DNA from: Calycina herbarum
Lineage: Eukaryota > Ascomycota > Leotiomycetes > Helotiales > Pezizellaceae
DNA length: 64,000 nt
Direction of reading: 5' to 3'
NCBI GenBank assembly: GCA_001414485.1
Contig: LLEY01000081.1
Coordinates: forward strand, 62,001-126,000
This document shows, in pieces, positions 23,600 to 34,240 of this stretch. Every line of letters begins with the position of its first letter. Within the stretch, counting starts at the first letter, position 1. Under the pieces are notes generated by a model, which was not told the DNA's origin, did not search any database, and was given only the letters and a program-made list of their open reading frames with translations. The position numbers and the translations under genes are program-made.

Positions 23600-24679
23600 T
23601 TCTTTAAACCGATCTATAAAACTAACCCTAAGAATCGCAAATCTCTTAGCTCGGTTTAGATAGGATTCTAGTATAGCTTTAAGTGCTTTTTAGTTATATT
23701 TAATAGATTTCTTAAGATTAGCAACGTAGCCTAGTTATTAGAACCGATCTCTAAAACCAACTCTAAGACTTATAAATCTCTAAGCTTGATCTAGATAAGA
23801 TTCTAGCGTAGCTTTAAGTGCTTTTTACTTATATTCGATAGATTTCTTAAGGTCGGTAACGTAGCCTAGTTGTTAGAACTACTCTCTAAAACTAAACCTA
23901 AGACTTATAAATCTCTTAGCTTAATCTAGGTAGGATTCTAGCGTAGCTTTAAGTGCTTTTTACTTATATTTAATAGATTTCTTAAGGTCGGTAACATAGC
24001 CTAGTCGTTAGAACTGCTCTTTAAAACCAAACCTAAGACTTGTAAATCTCTTAGCTCGATCTAGGTAGGATTCTAGTATAGCTTTAAGTGCTTTTTAGTC
24101 GTATTCGATAGATTTCTTAAGGTCGGCAACGTAGCCTAGTTATTAGAACCGATTTCTAAAACCAGCTCTAAGACTTATAAATCTCTAAGCTCGATCTAGG
24201 TGAGATTCTAGCGTAGCTTTAAGTGCTTTTTACTTATATTTAATAGATTTCTCAAGGTTAGTAACGTAGCCTAGTCGTTAGAACTGCTCTCTAAAACTAA
24301 ACCTAAGACTTATAAATCTCTTAGCTTGATCTAGGTAAGATTCTAGCGTAGCTTTAAGTGCTTATTAGTTATATTCGATAGATTTCTCAAGGTCGGCAAC
24401 GTGGCCTAGTCGTTGGAACCGATCTCTAAAAATAATCCTAAGATTTATAAATCTCTTACCTCGATCTAGATAAGATTCTAACGTAGCTTTAAGTACTTAT
24501 TAGCTATATTCGATAGATTTCTTAAGGTCGGCAACGTGGCCTAGTCGTTGGAACCGATCTATAAAACTAACCCTAAGACTTATAAATCTCTTAGCTCGAT
24601 CTAGGTAGGATTCTAGCGTAGCTTCAAGTGCTTATTAATAATACTCGATCGATTTCTCTAGGTCGGCTATCTTGACTAT
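23600..24679 (-). pseudogene. TPR-CHAT protein, copy B, N-terminal TPR part
   Basis: The 5' end of the gene whose 3' part lies at 8613-11400. Anchors at 23721, 23856, 23991, 24126, 24261, 24396, 24531 and 24666 give seven more complete 135-bp units. With the 121 bases 23600-23720 plus 14 bases left of the chromovirus, the interrupted unit is exactly 135 bp. The gene thus had 16 TPR units. The first codons read ATA GTC AAG ATA GCC GAC CTA GAG from 24679, so the start may be a former ATG changed to ATA. Units read like RFISLRV and DLKKSIEY, with TAG/TAA stops throughout. Confidence 0.88.
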
Positions 24680-25764
24680 TTATTAAATTAGTCTTAAATT
24701 TCGTTTTTTTAAACGTGAAATATCTATTTCTAATCTTTATTAGAAACTTTAATATTAAATAATTTTATAAGATTATAATTTAATAAGAACAGTGATTAAT
24801 ATAACGTAACGTATAATATATAGTCTGCGTAAGCGCGAACAGTCTAAAGTGTAGGTTATAATCTCGTTAAACTGTTTATTCGAAGATTCTAAGCTAAGGA
24901 GAAGAGAAGAGCTCAAGAGACCTTAGATCTAAATACAGGATATATCTCGCTAAGCAAGCTATATAATATAAGCCTCTACTAAAAGAAGCCTAGATAACTA
25001 TTTCTATTTTCTAAATTAAACTCGTATAAGTAATAGATTAGGTTTTACATTTATAACTTAGTACCTAGATAGAATGTAGAGCCTCGTTTACAGCCGCTCT
25101 TTAGTATAATCTTTGTATTACTAATGAAACATTCACTGCCTCCAGCCTTCTTATACCCTGGGTCCTAACTGGTAGCTATAATCTATTCTATTATAAGTCG
25201 GCCCTATTATGTTATAGTAGCTTATTCTTATAGTTTATTATCCTTCTCGGCAGGTTGGAAAGTTTTATCTCTATTAGAGGTTGCTTTAATATAGACATTG
25301 TCGAGCGTATATTAATTACAGGCAAAAACACAGTGTAGCTGGATATAAATACGATGCGTGATTATTTTGGTAGGGTATGCTAAGGGCGTCAACGTATTAG
25401 AACCCTGTATTAACATACGTGCTTAGTTATCCAATAGCTTATACTATGGTGTCAGTGTATGGAAACCCAGTCTTAAGGCTGCTGGAACGTGTGTTAAATT
25501 AAACAAATTAATTAATCAATCTATATCTGCTTACTAAACACAGCCTTATTACTTTGTACCTTTATTCATGCTTAGTATGATCCTGGTATACTTAGCGTTG
25601 TATAATCAGGCTGTAGGTTAGGCTTATGAATTTGCCTACTTATATGTAAGTTAAGTGAGGAGTTATAGTATACGAGGCTACGATTACTTCCACTCTCCGT
25701 AGACACTTCCTTATCTAATAAAGTTAACCTTGTCGCTCTTACAATCTTATAGTGCTTAGCGAGG
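24680..25764. other. Decayed sequence upstream of CHAT copy B
   Basis: No gene recognised. A 40-bp motif, CTGTTTATTCGAAGATTCTA then AGCTAAGGAGAAGAGAAG at 24872-24910, recurs at 34680-34720 and partly near 45025. Around 25477-25522, GCTGCTGGAACGTG followed by an AATTAATTAATCAATC tail may be another LINE 3' end. Confidence 0.4.
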
Positions 25765-26075
25765 TGTGATAAAACTAGTATCTAACTAACAAAGGTATTA
25801 AGTTCAAAGGTTGGTATATAGGAAAGAAGACAGACTATCGTTGTTGCTTACTTGGAAGTAAACTCGTTACTTGTATCAAAGTGCTAGGAAATGGTGATTA
25901 GGTGTAGAATTACCCCGCTTTTGTACTGGAATCTTAGGAAGAACAGAAGACATTACTAGAATTATAGAATTGATTACTTTCATTACTATTCTTGATATAA
26001 AGATGTTAAACAAGATGATATGATTGATAAACTAAGTTAAGCACGAAGCTCCTATCTAGTGACAGACGTGCCAGT
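25765..26075. repeat. Diverged LTR fragment of the chromovirus 1 family
   Basis: TGTGATAAAACT, GGTTGGTATATAGG, AACTCGTTACTTGTAT and CACGAAGCTCCTATCTAG align in order with the LTR at 23168-23594. An extra block of about 115 bp sits at about 25880-25995. Matching stops at GACGTGCCAGT, where a LINE tail begins. It is less mutated than the full element. Confidence 0.7.
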
Positions 26076-26079
26076 TATA

Positions 26080-26204
26080 TATATTAATTAATTAATTTAT
26101 TTATACTCGGTTCCAGCCGCCCGCCGTAGGGCGGCTATGCTGGAGTGGTCCAGCTTCGGCGCAGCTGCCGAAGTACGCTTACCGCATTTGGCAAGCGTAC
26201 TTCA
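26080..26204 (-). mobile_element. LINE 3'-end remnant
   Basis: On the minus strand: GTACGCTTGCC...GGTAAGCGTAC hairpin, CAGCTGCGCCGAAGCTGG, GCCGCC...GGCGGGCGGC hairpin, GGAACCGAGTATAAAT and an ATTA-rich tail. It is a severely 5'-truncated LINE of the type at 4759-8590 and truncates the LTR fragment next to it. Confidence 0.78.
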
Positions 26205-26696
26205 CTTTATTACTATATAGTAACCAGCAGCCTCCTCTACTAGACGGTCTAGCTTTCATCTACAACTATATACATAGTATAAAAGAAGTACTTTGCTTGA
26301 TCTTATAAGAGTTTTTGATTTTAAGTAAATACGGGATCGGGCATATATAGAAGGACTTTAGTAAATTATATATAGATTAAGTATATAGGAACGAAGGGCC
26401 ACACCTCTTCGCTCCTTACGAATAATCTACTTCTTAACCCCTACTATAACAGATCTTTTTAGAGTATATCAGATTCCTTGGCTGCCGCTTCTGCTAGCTA
26501 TCTCATGTCCTTATACCTTCAGTCTCCCCTATATAACGGATCTACTGGCTAGCTACGTCACGTACTATCATGTGTTAAATCTTAGTGTATCAGGTTCTAG
26601 ATAAATATAGTATTAACTCCTGTACTTAGTTTTCTTCCTCATCTATTGTCCTAAGAATAGAGTGTTGTTTGTTCCCGACTGTCTAGAAGCACGTCT
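26205..26696. other. No gene seen
   Basis: About 490 bases without a readable frame. AGCAGCCTCCTCTACTA near 26227 occurs inverted near 44212 (TAGTAGAGGAGGCTGCT), so both may be edges of one repeat family. Confidence 0.35.
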
Positions 26697-27117
26697 GTCA
26701 CACCCCCAGCGTTCCGCTTCGTCTTTCTACACTGTACTACAACTCCTAAATTGCCTAAGGAGTTGCGTTTATTCTATAAATATGTTGTACTAGATCTATA
26801 TATTTCCCCGTATTCGATCTACTGATTTGCCTACCTTGATCCACTATATAATCTGCCACTTTGATCTACTGTATAATTTACTATACTGATCAGTTGTCTG
26901 ATTACTAGTCTGATCACTTGTTCCGTGTTCTCGTTCCGTGTTCTCGTTCCGTATTCTTATTCTGTATTTTCGTTCTGATTCTTATTTAATACGCTACTAT
27001 AGCGTAACACACTTATTTATCAGCATTCACTCCTTATATATAGACCTAGCTAGACTACCTATACAAATCAATCAATTCTCTATAACCTTCGGTATCTAAT
27101 ACCTTCTAACCTAACAA
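26697..27117. repeat. Probable solo LTR
   Basis: Starts TGTCACACCCCCAGCG and ends CTAACCTAACA, typical TG...CA LTR ends. It contains short internal tandem runs (GTTCCGTGTTCTC about five times at 26925-26995; TTGATCTACTGTATAAT-like before that). Its last 115 bp match 31798-31911. No target-site duplication could be confirmed. Confidence 0.5.
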
Positions 27118-27555
27118 AATATTATTACCTTTATAGCTGTTTTTGACTCGTTTAAGATTATCTTCAGGTCTAACCACCTACTCCCTCCAAATTCCTATAT
27201 AGGTGTATGATTAGATTGTCTACAAAGAGAGAAGAGTCTCTAAAGCAGGAGTGCTACTTGACTATCTACAGTGCTCTAATTTCCGAAGTATACCCGACAC
27301 TAGCTTATTTGCCGAGCCTTAGATTTACTAATTTAAAAACTTTATACTAACATAGTAAACAACCTTAAAACAACTAAAAGAAAAATCCCAAGAACCAACT
27401 ATTAGGTTAAGAGGGTATTAGGTACTTGAGATTATAGAGAATTGATTAATTTATATAAGTGTCTATTCTATATTCTATAATTCGTTCATTTACGTGATCT
27501 ATGCCTATTACAATTTAATTTATAACATTATACGTATAGGAAAATTTAGCGCTAC
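27118..27555. other. Spacer downstream of the caspase-like gene
   Basis: AT-rich, no gene recognised; this would hold the 3' UTR of the gene on its right. Confidence 0.35.
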
Positions 27556-29592
27556 CTAGTCTTCTGATTCATAGTCGCTACGCTGTGTTCCTCTTTCTTT
27601 GGCATATGTCTTTGCTAAACTATTAAGGATTAGTAGCTCTAGCGAGCTAAACGAAGTCGGCTAAGACGTGATAAAGACCTTAATAACATCCTCGCATAAG
27701 CCGTGTTCGTGTAGTATAGGAGGAACCGTCATCCTGATCAGCTTCTTAGACTTTCCTATAAAACCCTAATAGCGATTGTCTTATAGAGGGATAGTATTAT
27801 AAGTACTAGCGAAAATTCCCTTGATCTGCTAGTATAGACCTAGATTATACGTGTGAATATATAAGCTCGTGTTCCTATTATTCTTCACAACTATTTTCAC
27901 TATATTGTTATGTTATACTACTATCTCTCGCCCTAGGCCGAAAGATTCTCTGTCCCGGTATATCTGAATATCGAACGACTGTTGGAAAGAATCCCTAGGC
28001 GACTTATTAACCAAATCCTTAGCTATCCTGAACCGGGCCAGGTGTTCTAATACTTCGCCGATGCCTTAAGAGTCTGTTTCGTTCCGTGGCATAACTGGCA
28101 GATTGATAATCTTCTGACCAGACTCGTCTAGGATTTCGTACTCTTCCTTATTCTGAATAACCTGGAACATCGGCGCTGGGTCTATATTAAGACAAATACT
28201 AAGCGATCGCCCTCTTAATACCTCTAATAATTCGCCGCGATAAGGGAGATTTAATACAAGTCGAACTAGAAATTTGATAAGATACGAGTAAATGAGTAGC
28301 TTAGCGATCTATATCCTAACATCGCGTTGGCCTAAATCAAAATCAGATGTAAGCGGTCTAGCGTAAGTAACTGTCGCGAAATACTCTTCAGCGTAAGAAC
28401 CCTCTATTAAACCCGGAGAAAACATAGCGAACCTGTCGCCTTTGTAGATACTATGTGCCTGGCTAGTACGTAGCTTAAGAGCTTCGTTATATTTAACAAC
28501 AGAGATTACTCTTTCGCCATAGCTTGAATCGACTAGACTGAAGAAGGCCTGGTCCTCGTTTCTATATAGCACTGGATTTTGTTCTACGCGACGTTGCTAG
28601 AACACGGTATATAAATAACGGTGGATATCTTTGTGCCTTCTTCCAAGCTTAAAGCTAGATAAGGCTGAGAATAGAAAGAAGGACAAAGCTCTGTACTGTT
28701 TCCTATCTTCCTCTCTTTTATAACCTCCTTTCGCGTTTTCGTAAGGTCCGTATACAGCGAGTATAGTATACCTGTCTGAATTCATAAGCTAATTATCTTA
28801 TATAGACATATTACGAATTGTCGACCTAGAGTTTCTATCTACGACGCTATTCTCTAGATATTACAAGTAACTCGTTGCCTCTAGGTCGTATAGGAAATAT
28901 CGAACTTCAGAAGTATTATTACAATAAACAGCCGCAGAGAAGCAGCAGTCTAGAACAAGAGTAACGATTAGTCTACTCTCTACTATAGTGTTCAGAAGTC
29001 TAGCTAATATTAGGCCTTTAAGATAGTTCGGTTGATCTCCTATTTTATACCCTAGCAAAACCAAGGCCAGGTCTCCGGTCGATGTATTAGAGAATTCAAA
29101 TTGTGCCCTCATTCTAGCCCTATGGCCAGAATAATAGATGTAGACAAAGTCACCGCGCTTTACTTTAGACGTGATTTTTTCGAGGGCCAAAGTCACGTTG
29201 CGACATGTTGGCTAATGTTCTAGGTCCTCAACAGGCGTAAGTACATCTATAATCGAGCTTCTGCTTACTGTAAGAGTCTATATGTCGGCTAAGATCTCTT
29301 TTTCCTTAAGGAAACTCTTAATTCTCCTAACATCTGATACACAGCTGTTTAGAGGCCGCTTTAGATAAGCATCGATACTAACCAGAACTGTATAATACCT
29401 AGCAATAGCGCGCTGGTCATCTATAATAACAGAGCGAACTTCCGTAGGTTGCCTACGATGATTATTAAGAGTGTATAGCAGTCTAGTCAGCCTTGGATAG
29501 GGTTAATCTTCGTGATAAAAGTGAATTGAGGATAATTGAGATAGTAGTCTAAAAGGGGGCAGGTGAGTTCTATAAGGCTCGAAATTAGACAT
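27556..29592 (-). pseudogene. Caspase-like (peptidase C14) protein
   Basis: ATG at 29592 (MSNFEPYRTHLPPFRLL); one frame of 678 codons runs without indels to TAG at 27556-27558 (RSDYESED). The C14 domain spans about residues 70-240: YYTVLVSIDAYLKRPL, SVIIDDQRA before it, then GDFVYIYYSGHRARM with the catalytic His at about residue 157, and LVLDCCFSAAVY with the catalytic Cys at about 217. The Gly after the His (usual SGHG) is Arg. A C-terminal region follows (SDRYTILAVYGPYENAKGG, then RALSFFLFSALSSFKLGRR). C14 enzymes are clan CD peptidases used in stress responses and cell death. Damage is limited to several nonsense codons of RIP type (for example HED*PYP, EH*PTC). It is divergent from the DUF6594 gene at 30.57 kb. 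Confidence 0.87.
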
Positions 29593-30566
29593 ACGCTAAG
29601 ACAGACACTGGCTACTAGTATATGTGATCGGAAGGCAACAGGCAACGAAAATAGGCCTGTGCATCTGATTTGAACTCCTCGGTATCTTTGGAGAGGCTTA
29701 TAAATTAGAGCAATAATGACTGCGTCTACGCTCTAACGTGGACAGGTGCTATTAGAAGGACCACGTTTCTTTATATAGCCTGAAGCTTCGCTATTTTGAT
29801 CTCCTTGCTATTCTTAGCAGTCTTGCCACTCTCGAGGCTGAGTATACATTTCTTAGCAGAAAGGACCGATGTAATAAGGTAAGGGCTATCGAGAGATCTG
29901 TTCGAGTCGACTAGGTACACTTTATCTCCGATACGAAATTCCGGATTCTATACGTAAACTTAATCAGCGAATAGCAATCTCTTTACTAGGGCAGACTACG
30001 TACCTTATTAGCTGGCTCGATAGTAGGGCGATCTTCCTTATTAGAGAAGATGAAATTGTCTTTCTTAGAGCTAATCTATAATAAGTATTAAAACAGCGTT
30101 AGGGAGCATCAGGCTTTATACTACTCGGAAGACATAGCTGCCACGTTTGGTACTCTTTAGAGATATCTGAAAAGTAGAGGCGATGATATAGATGATTTTC
30201 CTACTCCTAAACACGAAAAGCCGGCGGGCTATATAGCTATATAGATTAATCTGCCGAGGTAGGCAGTGTACGTTATACGCTCTTTTAATTCGATACGACT
30301 GTCTTTATTAGGCTGCTATAGCTATATAAAAAATGTCGACTTTCACTCGGTAGTATGTATTAAAATTACTATATATTGTTCCTTGAAGCAGTAGAGAAAA
30401 AGGTTTGCCTATAGCTGTATAAAAAAGGAAGAAGCAGAATAATAACGCGTTTACGAGCTTGCCTCTAATAGTTATAGTATCTTAGGTCTATAGTTACGAA
30501 CGACCTAGAGACTAGAAAAGGTATGATATACCTAGAATTGGTAATTCTATATTCTAATCCTCCCTA
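29593..30566. other. Shared upstream region of the caspase and DUF6594 genes
   Basis: The two genes diverge from here, so their promoters would lie in this kilobase. A small decayed minus-strand reading at about 29965-29790 gives FRIGDKVYLVDSNRSLDSPY then LITSVLSAKKCILSLESGKT, which I do not recognise. A plus-strand stretch at about 30120-30340 (KSRGDDIDDFPTPKHEKPAG) is also open for a while. Neither can be assigned. Confidence 0.4.
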
Positions 30567-31514
30567 GTCGAAGATTACCAGTCTGGTTACCCTCGGTTCA
30601 CTGCTCTTATCTCGGCGCATCGCTTCTGGCTTATATGTCGCCGGTTCGATAAGCTCTGGGCTCGACTACTCCTTTTGAAGCAGGATAGGCTGTCTATACT
30701 CGAACAACGGCTAGAGAAGATTGACCGGGAGGAAGCGTGCCTTCTCTTCCTCGGAAGGAGCCGGTACGATAGAAATACAGACCAACTATCTATACTATCC
30801 GAGATTGAAGTGGCGCTTGCCGACTATGGTAATAGACCTAGAAATCCTCTGAATTGCCGTTAATAGAGCCAGATCAACTCGTCGAGAGAACTGGCTGGAT
30901 AGTAAGTCTACAGTCGGCGGAGCGAAGAGACATAATAAGCCTGTAGAACTGGGTGGACGGGACCGGCTGCTTAGCTCGGGAGGAGACAACATATCTGGCG
31001 TACTGGAGCGACCTGGTCTCCTTGGTCCCCGTAGTGGACAGTGCGGTCCTGTAGCTTGAGACATGGGTAGAAGACAAGCTGATTCAATACTGGCAGGGAT
31101 TTCAAAGCGTAAGATTGCCGCGATGGCACGAGCCCTTAAATATGAATTGGCTAATGAAATTAGACTCGATTTCACAACCTCTCCATAGATCTAAAAGTAT
31201 ATATATACCGGGGTCCCTTGATCAAGCGTACCGCAAAGGCGCTGCTGTTCTTTATTATCACTCTTCTTTTGATAATACCGGTTATTATATGTAATTTGAT
31301 TAGTACTATCTCAATCCGGATCGTTATTGTTATACTGTCTACGATTTCGTACCTGTTCATTCTCTCCTAGCTGACAAAGTCGAGGACGATCGAGTTAATA
31401 CTCGTAGAGGCTACGTAAGTGCTAGGCTGTTCGAAGTAATATAAACAGCTAACCGACCTGTACAGATATACTACTGTTCTTATTATGTTTGTCTCTAGAA
31501 CTACTGTAATATAA
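30567..31514 (+). pseudogene. DUF6594-type fungal membrane protein, frameshifted
   Basis: The N-terminal part from about 30582 reads SGYPRFTALISAHRFWLICR, RFDKLWARLLLLKQDRLSIL and IDREEACLLFLGR, the usual opening of this fungal family. A frame change near 30855 leads to DIISL*NWVDGTGCLAREE and LETWVEDKLIQYWQGFQ. A second change between about 31090 and 31205 leads to RGPLIKRTAKALLFFIITLL, then LIIPVIICNLI and IVIVILSTISYLFILS, hydrophobic segments that match the family's C-terminal membrane helices. It ends about 31514 (MFVSRTTVI). The function of DUF6594 proteins is unknown to me. Two indels plus stops make it a clear pseudogene. Confidence 0.78.
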
Positions 31515-31797
31515 AACTAGGAAACAGCAGTAGTAATTCATATTAACTCTAGTGTAGAGAGCAGATCAAGTAGCGAGCGATCTATCTTAGTAGTTAAAAA
31601 AAAAGACAAGATATGTTGATGTAAATTCGTGCCTTTTTACGTTAGATGAAAGTAAGCGAAGTGGCGATTGGAAAATTTACTTTTAATTTAGATACTATTA
31701 TGTTATACTAGATATATAATATCTCGCCTTTCCTACTCTAATACTACTTACTTATCATCATGCTACTTTCCTTCTTTCTCGTTATACCACTCGTTTA
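31515..31797. other. No gene seen
   Basis: Non-coding by inspection; an A-run near 31595-31605. The right part weakly resembles the inner portion of the LTR-like repeat at 26780-27000. Confidence 0.3.
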
Positions 31798-31911
31798 TTA
31801 CCAGACCACTTATTTATTAACATTCACTCGTTATATATAGCACTAGCCAGACTACTCACAGAAATCAATTAATTTTCCATGACCTTCAGTAACTAATACT
31901 TTCCTAACCTA
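31798..31911. repeat. Direct repeat matching 27003-27117 (LTR end)
   Basis: CACTTATTTATTAACATTCA, TATATATAGCACTAGCCAGA and CCTAACCTAACA match the end of the LTR-like repeat upstream of the caspase gene, same orientation. It is followed at 31918 by TAACACCCCCAGC, like the start of that LTR. The caspase and DUF6594 pair is thus bracketed by related LTR ends. Confidence 0.55.
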
Positions 31912-33420
31912 ACAAAAAAGCCTAACACCCCCAGCCTACGATACTATTTATACGCTCTACTTGTTACTTCTTCTTCCTTTTTAATTTCTCATTCTCTTTC
32001 ACTCCTAAACTTGCTAGAACCGGCTAGTTTCTAGCCTCCTATTCTATCTACTTTGATATAAAAGTATAAAAGAGAAGGAAGAAGAAGCGAGATATTAGTA
32101 GGAAACAGATGGGAAGGAGTATAGCCTACTGTTGCGACAAATCAGTAAATAGTATCAGAAAGATTAATACACGTGATCGGTTAAGGCTGTCGGTCTAATT
32201 AAGCCACCACGTACACTCGATAGAACAAGAACAAGGACGGATTAATACAAATACTACGAATACCCCCAACTCTCTCTTTAATATCAACGCCTACTTCACT
32301 GGGGGAGGGGGTGTTTTTGGGACCTTCTTACAGATTCGATAAACGAGGCTTTGGTTCAGGCGCACTTGCTGCGATGAGGCGACGCCCGCCTTTCTCAGCC
32401 GAAGAACACCAGATGAGGACTTCAATGTGGATAGTTTGCGAGAAAGAAAGGCATTGTGCTAGGCAGCAGAAAGGCTAGAGCGACATGAATGCCATGCCAG
32501 ATTCAGCCCAGCGAGGCTGATTCCACAGCAGCCCACGTTGTACCTCCTGTCAAACTGCTCCACAAGCGGCTGTCTATAACAGGATTCAGTGAGCAGTTGG
32601 GAATTGGCGTACTGCGACAAGATTACTTTAATTTACTTATAACACTCAAAAGCTGCCCAGAGTGTAGACATCTACGTATTACAACTATGTATCGCAAGTT
32701 TTACTTGCATCTACATATCGCAGTCCGACTGTCTCGTTATAAGAACATGGTCGCGCAGAATAGGGGGTTGGAGTACTGGAGAGACAGCATTGGGTGTGGA
32801 CCAGGTTTTGCAGGGGATTCTCGTGACAACTGTCGCACCAACCAATGGGCGTCTAATTCTGTTTCTCACTCGCCGAAAGCCACTGCCAGATTAGCAGGTC
32901 GATTCCAGGCTTGGTGGAAAGAGGGGTAAGTGATAGGCCACGCGTTGAAAACAATAAGCTACCTTTTTTTCTCTTTAACAAGCCTCCTTCCTCAATATCG
33001 CAACGCAACGCAACTTCAATTAAAAAGCAATGTGGTTGGTGTAAATAACTTATAATAGTATAAACGAAGTAACAACTAAGTTTATAATAATTTTTAATTT
33101 TGTTTTACGATTATAAAGTAGGAAACTCTTCAGAAGTTCTTCCAAGCCTGCTCTGGGCAGGTGTACTCATTACCAAATCACTCACCGAATTCTGTTGCAT
33201 ATCCGGTCTAGCGAGATAGGTATTCTTTCGTTGAAGAATGTGCCAGACCTGCCTTTGATTGGTGGTAGTGCCAAGGCCCTAACCCAGCCACTTCGATCCA
33301 CTCTACACTAGGTGGATGTTTTGGTAGGGCACTGTAGGAGGTGGGTTTGGCACTCCACCATACCTACACACCGCGAGTGGATAGGCGGGTGCCTCTTCTA
33401 CAGCCCTAACTAATATACTT
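31912..33420. other. Less-mutated island without a recognised gene
   Basis: From about 32290 base composition changes: TG and CA are common again and RIP-like TAG decay fades. An open frame of 146 codons, 32489-32929 (+), starts MPCQIQPSEADSTAAHVV and ends AGRFQAWWKEG. I see no family, no signal peptide and no clear homology, so it may be chance. The segment 33120-33400 also looks unmutated but gives no readable protein. Confidence 0.4.
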
Positions 33421-34059
33421 CGAACTTTCAGACCATTTACAATAACCCTCTCAATCTTACACACCTAGATCTTGCGCTGAACGCCGATCTCAATTAGAGC
33501 CAAGCCGTCCCAGCTTTCGAGTCTGGACTTTTGAAATATTTACTTTCAAAACTCCTGTCTCTCGACCACCTCGGAATCCACGCCAACAGTATGTGCCTAT
33601 TCTCTATACTATCCCGTTGATTCTCATTTATAGTAACCGAGAGCAAGTTCTATTCTTACCTACTTCTCTTAGTGAGATGCTATCCCTATAAGACAAATCT
33701 ATCCTAGACAAGCACCTAGGGGTCAGCTTTGAAACAGGATCAAGAAAGCTGGTATACAAACATCTATTAAATTCTCTAGACATGGTTTTAGAAGAGAGGC
33801 AGTATAACATGCGTCAGACAACAGTCTTACCTACGAGGATATCCAGGACCTCGGCCGCTAGAAGAGCGACTCCTTTAAACAATACTTTAAAAGAAGCCTC
33901 CGCTCTCGGCTAGAGCTTAACACACGTTTTCTATAAAGAACCGAGATACGCGACCTCGATCAGTCCTAACTACGAGGGCTTTGATTAACCGGATTACGAG
34001 GGCTCGGATTAGGCCTGAATTACGTATACAAGTGTGGATTCTACCTTAGTACGCTTTGG
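33421..34059. other. Possible decayed coding remnant, unassigned
   Basis: A plus-strand reading at about 33640-33960 is mostly open (LGVSFETGSRKLVYKHLLNS, then LDMVLEERQYNMRQT, then FYKEPRYATSISPNYEG, with a shift between frames). The YEG motif recurs as PDYEGSD. I do not recognise the family; it could be a broken gene or part of a repeat. Confidence 0.3.
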
Positions 34060-34240
34060 TACGGCATACAAATACTCGCTCCTGATTCGTCGAAGGCCTT
34101 GCGAATAGCCTCAGGAACGAGTGTTTGAGAGCGTGCAGGGGCATAATACAATATACTTATCCAGGCCTTGTTTATAGGCGATTGGGGGCTAACCGTGTTA
34201 GCCCCAGGGGCATTATATATGATAAACACTTATATAAATA
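34060..34240. repeat. 180-bp structured repeat, copy 1
   Basis: Nearly identical to 44712-44900 in the same orientation, including ACTCGCTCCTGATTCGTCGA and TTATAGGCGATTGGGGGCTA. Two hairpins are visible: a CGCTCCTGA.../TCAGGAACGAG pair and GGGGCTAAC-CGT-GTTAGCCCC. Confidence 0.8.

Noticed and set aside
32489..32929. 146-codon open frame in the unmutated island
   Set aside because: Length is within chance for this composition and no domain is visible; not called as a gene.
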